From Thermoguttaceae bacterium (GTDB lineage: Bacteria > Planctomycetota > Planctomycetia > Pirellulales > Thermoguttaceae): a stretch of 64,000 bases of DNA. The notes under the pieces are model-generated. The model was not told the origin of the DNA. It was given only the letters and a program-made list of their open reading frames with translations, and did not search any database. The translations under genes and the position numbers were made by a program. The stretch spans positions 124,001 to 188,000 of the forward strand of contig JAGBDN010000101.1 in NCBI GenBank assembly GCA_017937485.1. Direction: 5' to 3'. Shown here in pieces: positions 8,268 to 17,887 of this stretch. Numbering within the stretch: the first letter of the stretch is position 1; every line of letters begins with the position of its first letter.

Positions 8268-9545
8268 ATGTTCGCCGCTCGCTTCCTCCGTTTCGCCGCC
8301 GCTTGTCTCGCCGCCGCGACGTTCCTTCCGACGTTCGCCGCCGCGCAAGACGCCTCATCTCCCCCCGACGCCGCAAACGTCAAAACCGATAAAGTCGCCG
8401 CCAAGCGCCCGTTTCGCGGCGTTTGGGTTTCGACCGTCGGGAACATCGACTACCCGTCGAAGCCCGGTTTGAGCGCCGATCAACTGCGTTCCGAAGCCGA
8501 CGCCCTTCTTGACCGCGCCGCCGAACTGCGCTTAACCGCCGTCGTTCTGCAAGTTCGGCCGATGGGCGACGCGCTTTACCGCTCGAAAATTTACCCGGCG
8601 TCGAGTTTCGTTTCCGGCAAACAGGGCGTCGCGCCGGACGGCGATTTCGACCCGCTCGCCTATTGGGTCGACGGCGCGCACCGACGCGGCCTCGAGCTGC
8701 ACGCTTGGGTCAACCCCTACCGCGTTACGACCGGCGCCGCCCAACGAAAGAACCTCGCCGAAACGAACCCCGCCGTTCTTCACCCGGAATGGACGTTCGA
8801 GCGCGACGGCAAAGTTTACCTAAACCCCGGAATCGCCGAAGTCCGCCGACTCGTTATCGACGGAATGGTCGAAATCGTCGAAAATTACGACGTCGACGGG
8901 ATTCACATCGATGACTATTTTTACCCGGCGCGCGACCTGACGGAAGACCTCGAAACGTTCCGCCGCTTCCCCCGCGACTTTCACGACGTCGAAGATTGGC
9001 GCCGCGACAACGTCGACATTCTCATTCGCGACGCCGGCAAGGCGATTCGGGCGGCGCGTCCCGGCGTCGTTTGGGGCGTTAGTCCGGCGGGAATTTGGGC
9101 GAACAAGTCGAGTCATCCGCTCGGGAGCGACACGCGCGGCAACCAATGTTATTTCAACCTTTACGCCGACGTTCGGCATTGGGTGAAGAGCGAGTGGATC
9201 GACTACGTTACGCCGCAAATCTATTGGCATATCGGGTTCGAGATCGCCGAATTTAAGACGCTCGTCGACTGGTGGTCGGACGTCGCCGAAGGAACCGACG
9301 TCGCGCTTTACATCGGAACGGCGGCGTACCGCGTCGACCCGAACTCGAAGACGCCCGCTTGGCGCGACCCGCAAGAATTAACCCGCCAACTCGACTATAT
9401 GGCGACGAAAGAGCGCGTCGACGGCCAAATTTTCTTCACCGCGCACAGTCTCGCCCCGGGAAAACCGGCGTCGGCGGCGCTCGAAGCGTATTCGGCCAAA
9501 CATTGGGAAGCGCCGCGCCCTGAACAAGCCAAAGAAACGAAATAA
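8268..9545 (+). CDS. exported GHL10 (DUF187) family glycoside hydrolase-like protein
   Basis: A 425-residue protein with a Sec signal peptide (ACLAAATFLPTFAAAQ). The remainder matches the GHL10/DUF187 TIM-barrel family, known from YngK-type proteins: FRGVWVSTVGNIDYPS at the first strand, LTAVVLQVRPMGDALY, LHAWVNPYRV, DGIHIDDYFYP and WGVSPAGIW in the expected order. IDYVTPQIYWHIG marks a late strand. Family members act on carbohydrate polymers, but the exact substrate is not known from sequence. It follows two exported paralogues on the same strand, so its place in a surface-degradation set is plausible. Confidence 0.85.
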   Translation: MFAARFLRFAAACLAAATFLPTFAAAQDASSPPDAANVKTDKVAAKRPFRGVWVSTVGNIDYPSKPGLSADQLRSEADALLDRAAELRLTAVVLQVRPMGDALYRSKIYPASSFVSGKQGVAPDGDFDPLAYWVDGAHRRGLELHAWVNPYRVTTGAAQRKNLAETNPAVLHPEWTFERDGKVYLNPGIAEVRRLVIDGMVEIVENYDVDGIHIDDYFYPARDLTEDLETFRRFPRDFHDVEDWRRDNVDILIRDAGKAIRAARPGVVWGVSPAGIWANKSSHPLGSDTRGNQCYFNLYADVRHWVKSEWIDYVTPQIYWHIGFEIAEFKTLVDWWSDVAEGTDVALYIGTAAYRVDPNSKTPAWRDPQELTRQLDYMATKERVDGQIFFTAHSLAPGKPASAALEAYSAKHWEAPRPEQAKETK

Positions 9546-9994
9546 ACGTTAAAAACCGACTCAACCGCGACGCCCGGCGACGAAAGCGGCAAAATCGCCC
9601 CCTTCCCCAAGCGTCGAAAACGGCAAAGTCGCAAAAGCCGTTTCAGCGCCTAAAGCGTTAAAGCGACAAAATCGCTAACCTCGTCCCGGTCGCCAAAGAG
9701 GGTTCGCACCTTCCGCAGAGTCGCGAACGCGACCTCGTCGGCGGCGTCCGCGAAAAGCGCTTCGACGTTTTCAAAGAAGATTGGGAACAACGTTTCAGGC
9801 GCGCGTTCCTTTGGCGACCTCTCTTTTTTCTTTTCCGGTTTTCTCGTTGCTTTGCCTTGACTTACTTTGCGACGACGTTTATACTTAAAAAATAAAGGTT
9901 ATACGCCGTCGCTCGGCGATTTCCCCGTCGAAATGCGACGCGACGCAACCGCTCAACGTTGAAATCCGCCCCAACGTCAAAAAGGACTCCGCCA
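9546..9994 (+). other. intergenic region with promoter
   Basis: No gene is visible. The first part has loosely repeated words such as GCGTTAAAGCG and GCAAAATCGC, also common in other spacers here. A clear sigma-70-type promoter lies near the end. Confidence 0.55.
9857..9885 (+). promoter_or_regulatory. sigma-70-type promoter for the three-repeat gene
   Basis: TTGACT (9857-9862), a 17-base spacer, then TATACT (9880-9885). The predicted transcript starts about 100 bases before the ATG at 9995. Confidence 0.75.
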
Positions 9995-12904
9995 ATGCCG
10001 ACCGCCCGAACCTTGCCCCCCGTCGCCAAACTCCCCGCCGACTTAGCCCCGCGTCTTTGGACGCTCTTTGCGCAAACCTTGGAACCGCTTGGTTTTACAC
10101 CAAAATCAAATTACCGTCTCTTTTATTATTGGACGCGACAAACCGAGACGCTCGAGCAACGTTGCGGGCTCGCTTTTACCGACGATACCGTCGCAACTTG
10201 GTTCGATTATCGCTTTACGTCGAGTCTCGTTTCTTGGGCGCCGGCCGACGACCCGCTCGCGCTCCGAACGGTCGAGCGTTTTCAATCGCTAAACCGCGAG
10301 TTTGCGCGACTTCGAAAAGTTGGCGTCGAGAGCGACCGCGTCGTCGCCAAGCAAACGTACTTCGCTTCGCTCGATTCCGCGGGCCCCGAGAACGCGTTCG
10401 CTCGCTCGGAAGCGCCGTCCCTCCTTTCGCTTGCCGTCGAGACGTTCGAAAGCCGTCGCGAAGCGCTCGCCGTCTTGCGCGATTTCGACGCCGGACGGTT
10501 TGACGCGACGTCGTCTCCTTACTCGTTCCCCCCGCTAATTTGGAACGGCGCGCCCTGTTTCGGCTCCGACCCGATTCATAACGCCTTGACGTTGGCGGGT
10601 TTGCGTTTCCAAACCGGTCAAAACGCCGAAGCGCTCGCCCAATTCGACGCGCTCGCGGCGCTCCTCCGCGACCTTTCCTCGCCCGACGCAGCCAGACGTT
10701 TCCACGAGCTTTTCGACGAGTTCGCCCCTCTCGCGACGCCGCTCGCTCCGTCCTATTGGAACGCCGCGTTCGAGCTTGCGTTACTTGGCGTCGACGTCGC
10801 GAAACGCCGAATCGCCGTCGACGGCCCGGGCCCGAGCGCGCCCAAACAGCCCGAACCTATTGAACCGTCGCCGTTTACAAAGTCGCGCCGTTTTAAGCGC
10901 CCCGCCTTCTCGACGCCCGGTCTCGACGAAACGCTTGTCTTTACCCTGCTGAAAACGGCGCGTTTTTCGGACGACGAAGCGAAAGCGGCGGAAGCGATTC
11001 GGCGTTTAGAAGAACTCGCAACCCAAGCGTCGTTCGTCGTTTACGAAGCGCCCGACGAATGCCGACTCGTCAAAAATGACGCGACGTCAACGGCGCCGAC
11101 GCCGTCTCCCGCGCCGCTCATCGACGACGCCGCGTCGTCCTCCGTTCCTTCCCGTTCTCGTTCTCGACGACGCCAAGTCGCGCCGCCGGTTCCGCTCGAC
11201 CCGGTCGAACTCGTCGACGAAAAAACCGCCCTCGCCGCGCTCAAAACCAACCTAACGCGCCGCCTCAGAGAAATCTTCGCGCAACGTCTTGAACCGCTTG
11301 GCTTTAAGAAAAAAACGGCGCAATGTTGGACGCAAACGACGCAAACCCTTTCGCGCTATTGTCGTTTCGTTTTTAGCCCCCATTCCCTTTTTGTCGTGTT
11401 CGGTTACTCCGTTCTTCCGCAGTTCGACTGTTGGGCGAACGCGCCGCAAGACGCCGAATCGCAAGAACTTATCGTTCGGTTCCGCAAGAAAAAGCCCGAA
11501 TTTCCCGGTCGTTTTAAGTACGACTTGGAGCCTTGCGCCGACGAAGCCGCTTTTTACAGCGACGGTCGCGTTTGGGCTTATCCTCCCAACGACGGCGAAA
11601 CGGAAATCCTTGTCGCCCAAGCGGATGCGTTTATCGCCGACGTCGTTTCGTTTTTCGAACGTTTCCCGGAAATCGACGATCTTCTCCGCGAGTATGACGC
11701 CGGGCTGATCCCGCAAAAGTTCGCGCTCGGTCAATTCGCCGGGCCGCGCCGCGAATTTTACGCCGCTCAAACACGTTTCCGCGCCGGACAATACGCCGAA
11801 TCGCTCGCCCGATTCGAAGCGGTTCCGGAGCTTTTGCGCCTTTTCGACGAAACGCCGCCTAACGCTTCGACGCGACTTTTGCTCGAAGTCGCGAGATTAG
11901 GCGCGTTAAGCGTCCGTCAAACGATCGCGGAACGGGGCCCCGGTTCCGCCGCGCTGTCGACGGCGCCCCTCCCGGAACCGCTCGCGACGGCTCTTCCCTT
12001 CGCTCCCAGCCACCAAGCGCGCAACCTCCGCCAAAAGCAAGAGTTAGCGTCGTCGTCCTTCGAACCGGAAACGACGGTTCCCCGCGCCGCCGTCGCCAAG
12101 AGCGCCGACAAGTTGCGCCGACTCCAAGAAAAATGCGCGCAAGTCTTGGAACCGCTCGGCTTTACGCGAACGTCGCCAATCTGTTGGACGCGAGAATCGG
12201 CGACAATCCGTCAAACGTTCAACCTCGACGCCTTCTTCGATTCCCTTTCCCTCGACTTCGCCGCTTCTCTCAAACTCGACTTCTCGCCTTGGGACGCCGC
12301 GCCGCAAGACGAAGAAACGCAAGGGGTTATCGAACGTTGGCGAGCGTTCGCCGCGAAGCGTTGGCCGGACGGCGCGTTCCCGAATTCCGAAGACGGCTAT
12401 TGGCGTCTCAATTGGGCGACGCCGATTACCTACACCCCGCCGTCCGACGACGTCGTCCGACGAACCGTTACTCGGGAGCAGATTCGAGAAGACGTTCGCG
12501 GTCGTTTTTTGCCCCCGTCGAAGCGGACGCCGACGTCGTTCGATGAAACGCTAAACAAAGTCGATAAAGGCTTTAAAGAAACAGTCGTTCCGTTTTTCAA
12601 CTATTGGCGGACGTCGCGCGACGTTCTCGACGCTCCGCGCCCCAGTTATCAAAAGTCCGGTTTTTCGACAAGGCCGGGCGTAAGCGACGAAGCGGCGGAC
12701 AAACTTTGCCTTGCGATCGCGCTTTTTCAAGCCGGGCGTTACACCGAGTCGTCAAAAAGATTCGACGCCTTGTCAAAGTTGAAGAAAAAACCTTACGCCC
12801 AGCAAGAATACGCCGCCGCCGATTGGGCGACGTTACAAGACGCCGCGCGAATCGCCGCCGAATGCGTTCGCCAAATCGCACAAAACCAAAAGTTAAAGCG
12901 ATAA
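9995..12904 (+). CDS. large protein with three DUF4304-like plus TPR-like repeats
   Basis: A 969-residue protein without signal peptide or membrane segments, so probably cytoplasmic. Three divergent repeats each begin with an amphipathic helix and LEPLGF (residues about 29, 432 and 718), followed by a Trp-Thr motif and beta-rich sequence. This resembles the DUF4304 pattern of LxxLGFxxK then an aromatic strand. Each repeat ends with a TPR-like helix pair: RFQTGQNAEAL (204), RFRAGQYAESL (594) and LFQAGRYTESS (910). Polar Pro/Ser/Arg-rich linkers join them. The ATG at 9995 has AAAGGA at 9981-9986; an in-frame TTG at 9959 lacks such a site. Function unknown. DUF4304-like proteins are often seen near defence or toxin genes, and a DUF262 nuclease lies 2.2 kb downstream. 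Confidence 0.7.
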   Translation: MPTARTLPPVAKLPADLAPRLWTLFAQTLEPLGFTPKSNYRLFYYWTRQTETLEQRCGLAFTDDTVATWFDYRFTSSLVSWAPADDPLALRTVERFQSLNREFARLRKVGVESDRVVAKQTYFASLDSAGPENAFARSEAPSLLSLAVETFESRREALAVLRDFDAGRFDATSSPYSFPPLIWNGAPCFGSDPIHNALTLAGLRFQTGQNAEALAQFDALAALLRDLSSPDAARRFHELFDEFAPLATPLAPSYWNAAFELALLGVDVAKRRIAVDGPGPSAPKQPEPIEPSPFTKSRRFKRPAFSTPGLDETLVFTLLKTARFSDDEAKAAEAIRRLEELATQASFVVYEAPDECRLVKNDATSTAPTPSPAPLIDDAASSSVPSRSRSRRRQVAPPVPLDPVELVDEKTALAALKTNLTRRLREIFAQRLEPLGFKKKTAQCWTQTTQTLSRYCRFVFSPHSLFVVFGYSVLPQFDCWANAPQDAESQELIVRFRKKKPEFPGRFKYDLEPCADEAAFYSDGRVWAYPPNDGETEILVAQADAFIADVVSFFERFPEIDDLLREYDAGLIPQKFALGQFAGPRREFYAAQTRFRAGQYAESLARFEAVPELLRLFDETPPNASTRLLLEVARLGALSVRQTIAERGPGSAALSTAPLPEPLATALPFAPSHQARNLRQKQELASSSFEPETTVPRAAVAKSADKLRRLQEKCAQVLEPLGFTRTSPICWTRESATIRQTFNLDAFFDSLSLDFAASLKLDFSPWDAAPQDEETQGVIERWRAFAAKRWPDGAFPNSEDGYWRLNWATPITYTPPSDDVVRRTVTREQIREDVRGRFLPPSKRTPTSFDETLNKVDKGFKETVVPFFNYWRTSRDVLDAPRPSYQKSGFSTRPGVSDEAADKLCLAIALFQAGRYTESSKRFDALSKLKKKPYAQQEYAAADWATLQDAARIAAECVRQIAQNQKLKR

Positions 12905-12909
12905 CCAAC

Positions 12910-13518
12910 AAAAATTCGCCCGCCGCGCCGACGTTTTTTCGCGACGTCGCGCAAGAGTCCGGCGTTTACGACGCGCCCTTCCAATTTGCGTCCGATTTTT
13001 CGCGTTACGCCTATTTTTCCGGTCGCGTCGATTCCCCGCGTATCGACCTTTAAGACGATACTTGGGGAGAAGTCGTTCTCCTGAGCGGTCTCCCCGGAAC
13101 CGGCAAAGACGCGTACATTAAGCAAATTTTTCCGGATTTGCCGGTTATTTCGCTCGACGACTTGCGCGACGAAATGAAAATCGCGCCGGAGGACGGGCCC
13201 GACCTTGTTTTGGCCCGCGCTCGCAAGATCGCCAAGGAACATTTGCGCGCGAAACGCCCGTTCGTTTGGAACGCGACGAACATCGCCGACTTTGCCCGCG
13301 CGCCGGTCGTCCGCCTCTGCCGCGATTACGGCGCGAACGTCCGAATCGTTTACCTCGAAACGACTTGGGACGAAACGTTGCGCCGCAACGCCGGTCGTTC
13401 TCGCGTCGTTCCGACGAGCGTTATCGAGCGAATGTTAAGCAAACTCGAACCGCCGACCGTCCGCGACGCGACGCGAGTCGATTGGGTTCTCGCGGAACGC
13501 CGCCCGAACGTCCGCTAA
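12910..13518 (+). pseudogene. broken predicted kinase (AAA/P-loop, COG4639 type)
   Basis: One reading frame encodes the C-terminal part of a known P-loop kinase-like family, interrupted by an in-frame TAA at 13051-13053. Before the stop the frame reads YDAPFQFASDFSRYAYF and VDSPRIDL; directly after it reads DDTWGEVVLLSGLPGTGKD, so the stop falls where homologues have one residue, usually Tyr, before DDT. The Walker A motif GLPGTGKD is followed by PVISLDDLRDEM, PFVWNATN and RIVYLET, all typical. No ATG, GTG or TTG lies between the stop and Walker A, and the family's N-terminal portion is missing, since the preceding gene ends at 12904. I read this as a 5'-truncated gene with a nonsense mutation. 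A sequencing error could explain the stop but not the missing N-terminus. Confidence 0.75.
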
Positions 13519-13943
13519 AACCGTTCCAAACGTTAAAGTCGACGCGAACGGCAAACTCCAACGCTTTCAACGGTTCCCGCCGAACCGTTGAAAGCGTTCT
13601 GCGTTTCTTGCCCAACCGTTTCCGTCTCCGCGACCGCTCGCCTCCGCGCAACCGTTCCTATTTCCCCAACCTCCGCGACCGTTCCGACCGTCTTCTCGCC
13701 GCTTCCCTCTTCCCCGACCGGCGTTCCCGTTCGAACTCCGCGACGCGGCGTTTTTTTCCTCTTTTTCGCGCAAAATTGGCGGCGAGTCGTTGTTTTTCGG
13801 CGGCAAAACTGTTATACTCAAGGGGCGAAATCGGGTCGCGGCGACGCGAGCGGCTCGGTTTCGTCCTTATTTTTCGTTAAAACCGTTTTTATCGTTTCAA
13901 TTTAACGCAAACACGACGCGCGTCGTCGGAGGAGAAAGCGCAA
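13519..13943 (+). other. intergenic region with promoter and leader
   Basis: No gene is visible. It holds spacer words such as ACGTTAAAGTCGACGCGAAC near 13530, then a promoter at 13790-13818 and a roughly 120-base leader. The leader begins with a possible stem, GAAATCG near 13827 with CGGTTTC near 13856. Confidence 0.5.
13790..13818 (+). promoter_or_regulatory. sigma-70-type promoter for the NagB-like gene
   Basis: TTGTTT (13790-13795), 17-base spacer, TATACT (13813-13818). It has the same hexamers and spacing as the promoter at 27590-27618. Confidence 0.65.
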
Positions 13944-14873
13944 ATGGCGAGACCGCTGAGCAAAATCGCGCCCGATTGGTGGGACTACACGACCCTTGAC
14001 CCGGAAATTTTGGCCGACGCCGCGAAACTGACGGAAGAAACGCTCTTCAAGCTGTCGCGTCCCGGTTTTACCGTCCATTATTACGAGACGCTGGAAGAGT
14101 TTTACCTCGCGGAGGCCCTCGAATACGTCGAGGCTTGGAAGGCGGCGACGGCGGACAATCCGGTCGGGATTTGCGGGCCGATCGGGCCGACGGAGCAGCT
14201 TCCGCTAGTCGCTCGCATCGTCAACGCGATCGGGCTGAACCTGAAACACGCGCACTTTTGGGGAATGGACGAATGGGTCGAAAACGGCGTCCCGGTCGGC
14301 ACCGATCACCCGCTTTCGTTCGCCAAGGCCGACTTCGCGCTCTGTTTCGACCGTATCGATCCGAAACTGCGAATGCCGCTTGAAAACATTCACTTCCCGT
14401 CCGGCGATTTGGCGGCGTATTCGGCGACTTACGACTCGATCCGTTGCGCGACGATGCAAGGCGGTCAAGGCGACGTCAAGCACTGGGCGTTCAACGACCC
14501 GTTGCGTCGCGAAGGCGCTTACAAAGACGCGCCGCCGAGTCCGGAGGAATACCGTCGTTTGGCGACCCGCGTCGTCGACCTTCACCCGATCACGATCTTG
14601 CAAAACGCCCGAACGAGCGGCGGCGGTTACGTCGCGAACGTCCCGACGCAAGCCTGCACGGTCGGCCCGGTCGAGACTTGGAAGTCGGACAAAGTCAGCA
14701 TTTGGCAAGCCGGAACGCACGACAACCCGTTCGGAATGCGTCTCACGGCGTTTATGATCGCGAACAAAATCTGCGACGCCGCGGTTCCGATGTCGCTCCT
14801 CGGCGACCACCCGAACGTCCATTTCCACTACTACCGCCCGGCGATCAAGAAAGTGGAAGCGGAAATGCACTAA
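13944..14873 (+). CDS. glucosamine-6-phosphate deaminase/isomerase-like protein (NagB superfamily)
   Basis: A 309-residue cytoplasmic protein of the NagB/RpiA/6-phosphogluconolactonase fold. Visible motifs are [19 protein letters not shown] for the sugar-phosphate loop, [11 protein letters not shown], where NagB proteins have their active-site acid, and a terminal region with [13 protein letters not shown]. It is longer than classical NagB (about 240-266 residues) because of an insert in the middle ([15 protein letters not shown]), so the exact sugar phosphate is uncertain. Strong ribosome binding site GGAGG at 13929-13933 region. It has its own promoter and a 13-bp hairpin downstream, so it is likely monocistronic. 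It would feed amino sugars from glycan breakdown into glycolysis. Confidence 0.75.
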   Translation: MARPLSKIAPDWWDYTTLDPEILADAAKLTEETLFKLSRPGFTVHYYETLEEFYLAEALEYVEAWKAATADNPVGICGPIGPTEQLPLVARIVNAIGLNLKHAHFWGMDEWVENGVPVGTDHPLSFAKADFALCFDRIDPKLRMPLENIHFPSGDLAAYSATYDSIRCATMQGGQGDVKHWAFNDPLRREGAYKDAPPSPEEYRRLATRVVDLHPITILQNARTSGGGYVANVPTQACTVGPVETWKSDKVSIWQAGTHDNPFGMRLTAFMIANKICDAAVPMSLLGDHPNVHFHYYRPAIKKVEAEMH

Positions 14874-14900
14874 ACGGCGTTTTTCCGACGTTTAAACCTC

Positions 14901-14942
14901 CCGTCGACGTTCGAAGCGCTCCCGCCGCGCGAACGTCGACGG
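14901..14942 (+). terminator. strong hairpin after the NagB-like gene
   Basis: Thirteen-base perfect inverted repeat: CCGTCGACGTTCG (14901-14913) and CGAACGTCGACGG (14930-14942), 16-base loop. The downstream T content is modest. Confidence 0.6.
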
Positions 14943-15115
14943 CGTTTCGACGCTCGGAGCGTTCCGCGTTTGACGGCGCTTTTGATTTCAAAATTAAAAC
15001 GCCGTTTTTAAAAAAAACGCTCCCCGCAAACGCGACGCCGGTTCGCCCTTTCCGCTTTCTCGGCGTTCCCGTTTGTTTATTTTCCCTTTCTCCGCAACCG
15101 AGAGATTAAACCGTT

Positions 15116-17674
15116 ATGTCCCAAGGCCTTACCGCTTCCGAAAAAACGTTGGAAGACGTTTTTTGCGATAAATTTGATTTTATCGTCCCGTTTTATCAAC
15201 GCCCGTACGCTTGGAAGGAAGCGCAAGCGCTGGAACTTTTTGAAGACCTTTGGGGCTATTTTCGCGAAACCGCCGACGCTTCGGACGCGGAACCTTATTT
15301 TCTCGGTTCGATCGTTCTCATTCAAGCGGACGCGTCGTCGACGGCGGAAATCGTCGACGGCCAGCAGCGGTTAACAACGCTAACCATTTTATTAGCGGCG
15401 CTTAGAGAGCAAGCGTCTGACGCCGACGTCAAGAGTTCGCTCGACGCGCTCTGCAACCGTCCCGCGAACAAGCTCAAAAAAATCCCGCCGCGCCCCCGTT
15501 TGAAACTTCGCGAAGTCGACCAACCGTTCTTCGAAAAATTCGTTCAACGCGCCGACGGTTTCGCCGCGCTCGACGACGTCGCGCCGGAGGAGTTGGAGGA
15601 ACTCGATTCGCGCAAAAACGTTTGGCGCAACGCTCAAACGTTGCGCGCCGCCGTTTGCAACGCGCTTCGTTCGGACGAAGCCGTTCAAGAGTTTAGCGCT
15701 TTTCTGCTAACGCGCTGCGTCTTCGCGGTCGTTAAGACGCCGTCGCAAGAATCGGCGTTTCGCGTCTTTAACGTCTTGAACAACCGCGGTTTGCCGCTGC
15801 TCCTTAGCGACGTGTTGAAAGCGGAAATCGTCGGCAAAATCCAAAACGACGAACGCGCCAAGACTTGGGAAAAGCTCGAACGCGCCCTCGGTCGCAAAGC
15901 GTTCAACGAGCTTTTCGGGCATATCCTCAAAATTTACCGCTACGACAATCCCAAGACGTCGCAATTAAACGCCTTTAAGGGAAGCGTCTTGACGAATTAC
16001 CGAACGCCGGAAAAGTTAAAAGCGTTTTTCGACGGCGTTCTAACTCCTTGCGCGGAAAACGTTAAGCGACTCCGCGACTTAACGCTCAAATTCCCTCCGG
16101 GCGACAAAACGAAAGCGGCGACCAACCGCGTTCTCCGCTTTTTGAATCAAATCGAGTTTTCCGACTGGCTCCCGCCGGCGTTGGCGTTTTTGCTCGAACG
16201 TCGGCGCGGCGCGTTCGCGGAGCTTTCGCTTCTCGAATTTTTCGAAAAGCTCGAACGGTTGAGCGCCGCCCTTTATTTTATCGGAACGATCGCGACGCGG
16301 CGTTTCGAACGGTTCGCCGTCGTCGTTCGCGCCGTTAACTCTGGAGAAATCGGCGACTTGCGCGACGCGCTCGAATTGCGTCCGGAGGAAAAACACGCCT
16401 TTTACGAGCGCTTGACCGGCGACGTTTACGTCGATTTGTCGTCGAAAAAACGCAAATATCTCGTCTTGCGCCTCGACTCGTTCCTCGCCGAACAGGGCGT
16501 CGAGTACGATTGGGAAAACGCGACGCTCGAACACGTCCTTCCGCAAACGGCGAGCGGCGATTATTGGACGAGCCGTTGGTCGGAGGACGAGCGCGACCGT
16601 TGGACGCATCGCCTCGCGAACCTCGTTCCGCTCTCGCCGGGTCGCAATTCGAAAGCGCGCAACGCCGACTTCAAAACCAAACGCGACGCCTACTTCTTAG
16701 CGGACAAGAAGTCGTCCCCTTATCTCTTGACGACGCAACTTCTTAACGTCGACGACTGGACGCCGGAAATCGTCGCGCGCCGTCAAGCGGAGTTGCTCGC
16801 CGTCCTCGACGAAAATTGGCGACTCGACGGCGGCGCACCGGCTTCGCTTGCGCTTTCCGAGTCCGAGCAAGGCGCGCCGATCGAACGACTCGAATTTTGG
16901 ACGCGTTTCAAACGGAAGTTGGCGGCGATTAACGATTTTCCGACGCAAGCGCCGCGAAGTTACGGCGCGTTTGAAATCCGAATCGGAAAAAGCGGAATCA
17001 ATCTCAGCTTGCGTTACGCGCCGACCGAAGGGCAAGTCGGGTTGCGAATTTACCTCGGCGCCCAAAAGATTCCCCTTTACCTCCCGACGCTCGAAGAACG
17101 CGCCGACGCCTTGCAAGCGCTCGCCGGAGAAACGCCGATTAACTGGAACGCCAATTGGAACCCGAACGGAATCGACCGCGTTATCCTCTTGAAAACGTTC
17201 GACTTCGACCCAACGAACGCCGCCGCCGTCGACCGCGTTCTCGACGCATTAATCGACGCGACGTTGCATTTCCGCGCCTACCTCCGCCAAGCGTTCGCCG
17301 AAGACGCGCAAACGTCGGAAGAGGGCGTCTGGACGCTTGAAACTCGTCCCTTTTACGCCGACTGCCGCGAACTGTTCGAAGAATTGCGCGCGGAACTCGT
17401 TCGGCGCTTTCCCAATATAAAGCAAAGCGTTCGCAAACTTTACGTTGCGTTTAGCGCGCAAAAAAGCGTCGTCGCCGTTGAATTTCAAAAACAAGGTTTG
17501 CGCTTATACGTCAACCTAAAATTTCCGGAAGTCGTCGACCCGGACGGAGTTTGTCTCGACTTAACGAATGTGAACCATTGGGGCGCGGGCGACGTCGCTA
17601 TTTTCGTTCGCGACCGCGCCGACGTTCCCCAAGCGTTGCGCGTTGTCGAGCAGTCGTATCGCAAGAACTCTTGA
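15116..17674 (+). CDS. GmrSD-like DUF262/DUF1524 nuclease with DUF4268 and DUF5655 C-terminal domains
   Basis: An 852-residue cytoplasmic protein of the GmrSD type IV restriction group. The N-terminal DUF262 domain shows FIVPFYQRPYAW (near residue 22) and the nucleotide-handling motif IVDGQQRLTTL (79-89, with D81, Q83, Q84, R85). The DUF1524 HNH region has LEHVLPQ (E472, H473), then RLANLVPL with N502 and the following Lys/Arg-rich RNSKARN. After about residue 575 a DUF4268-like region (FWTRFKRKLAA, LRIYLGAQK) is followed by a DUF5655-like domain at the end (KLYVAFSA, NHWGAGDVAIFV). Such proteins cleave modified phage DNA in characterised members; here the target is unknown. It stands alone with no methyltransferase nearby, consistent with modification-dependent restriction. 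Confidence 0.85.
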   Translation: MSQGLTASEKTLEDVFCDKFDFIVPFYQRPYAWKEAQALELFEDLWGYFRETADASDAEPYFLGSIVLIQADASSTAEIVDGQQRLTTLTILLAALREQASDADVKSSLDALCNRPANKLKKIPPRPRLKLREVDQPFFEKFVQRADGFAALDDVAPEELEELDSRKNVWRNAQTLRAAVCNALRSDEAVQEFSAFLLTRCVFAVVKTPSQESAFRVFNVLNNRGLPLLLSDVLKAEIVGKIQNDERAKTWEKLERALGRKAFNELFGHILKIYRYDNPKTSQLNAFKGSVLTNYRTPEKLKAFFDGVLTPCAENVKRLRDLTLKFPPGDKTKAATNRVLRFLNQIEFSDWLPPALAFLLERRRGAFAELSLLEFFEKLERLSAALYFIGTIATRRFERFAVVVRAVNSGEIGDLRDALELRPEEKHAFYERLTGDVYVDLSSKKRKYLVLRLDSFLAEQGVEYDWENATLEHVLPQTASGDYWTSRWSEDERDRWTHRLANLVPLSPGRNSKARNADFKTKRDAYFLADKKSSPYLLTTQLLNVDDWTPEIVARRQAELLAVLDENWRLDGGAPASLALSESEQGAPIERLEFWTRFKRKLAAINDFPTQAPRSYGAFEIRIGKSGINLSLRYAPTEGQVGLRIYLGAQKIPLYLPTLEERADALQALAGETPINWNANWNPNGIDRVILLKTFDFDPTNAAAVDRVLDALIDATLHFRAYLRQAFAEDAQTSEEGVWTLETRPFYADCRELFEELRAELVRRFPNIKQSVRKLYVAFSAQKSVVAVEFQKQGLRLYVNLKFPEVVDPDGVCLDLTNVNHWGAGDVAIFVRDRADVPQALRVVEQSYRKNS

Positions 17675-17712
17675 CGCGTTTCCCGCCGTCGCCGACGTCG
17701 CGCCGCAACCTA

Positions 17713-17804
17713 TTTAACAACATTGGTTAACGACGCCGCCGAACCGCGCCGCCCCCAGTTTAATAACGTTGTTTAACAACGCCGCCGACCCGCGCCGTTT
17801 ACCC
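17713..17804. repeat. imperfect 46-base tandem duplication
   Basis: Two adjacent units (17713-17758 and 17759-17804) share TTTAAYAAC near the start and ACGCCGCCGA, then CCGCGCCG near the end. It lies in the spacer between the DUF262 gene and the FAD oxidoreductase gene. Confidence 0.65.
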
Positions 17805-17887
17805 CGACGTTTCCGTTTAACGTTTTAACGTTCGACCAACTTTAACGATTTTTCCGTTTTTCCCGTTTTACATCAAGGAGCCCAACG

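Noticed and set aside
13054..13518. Intact short kinase starting after the stop
   Set aside because: The first possible start, a TTG at 13138, lies after Walker A, so the product would lack the nucleotide-binding loop.
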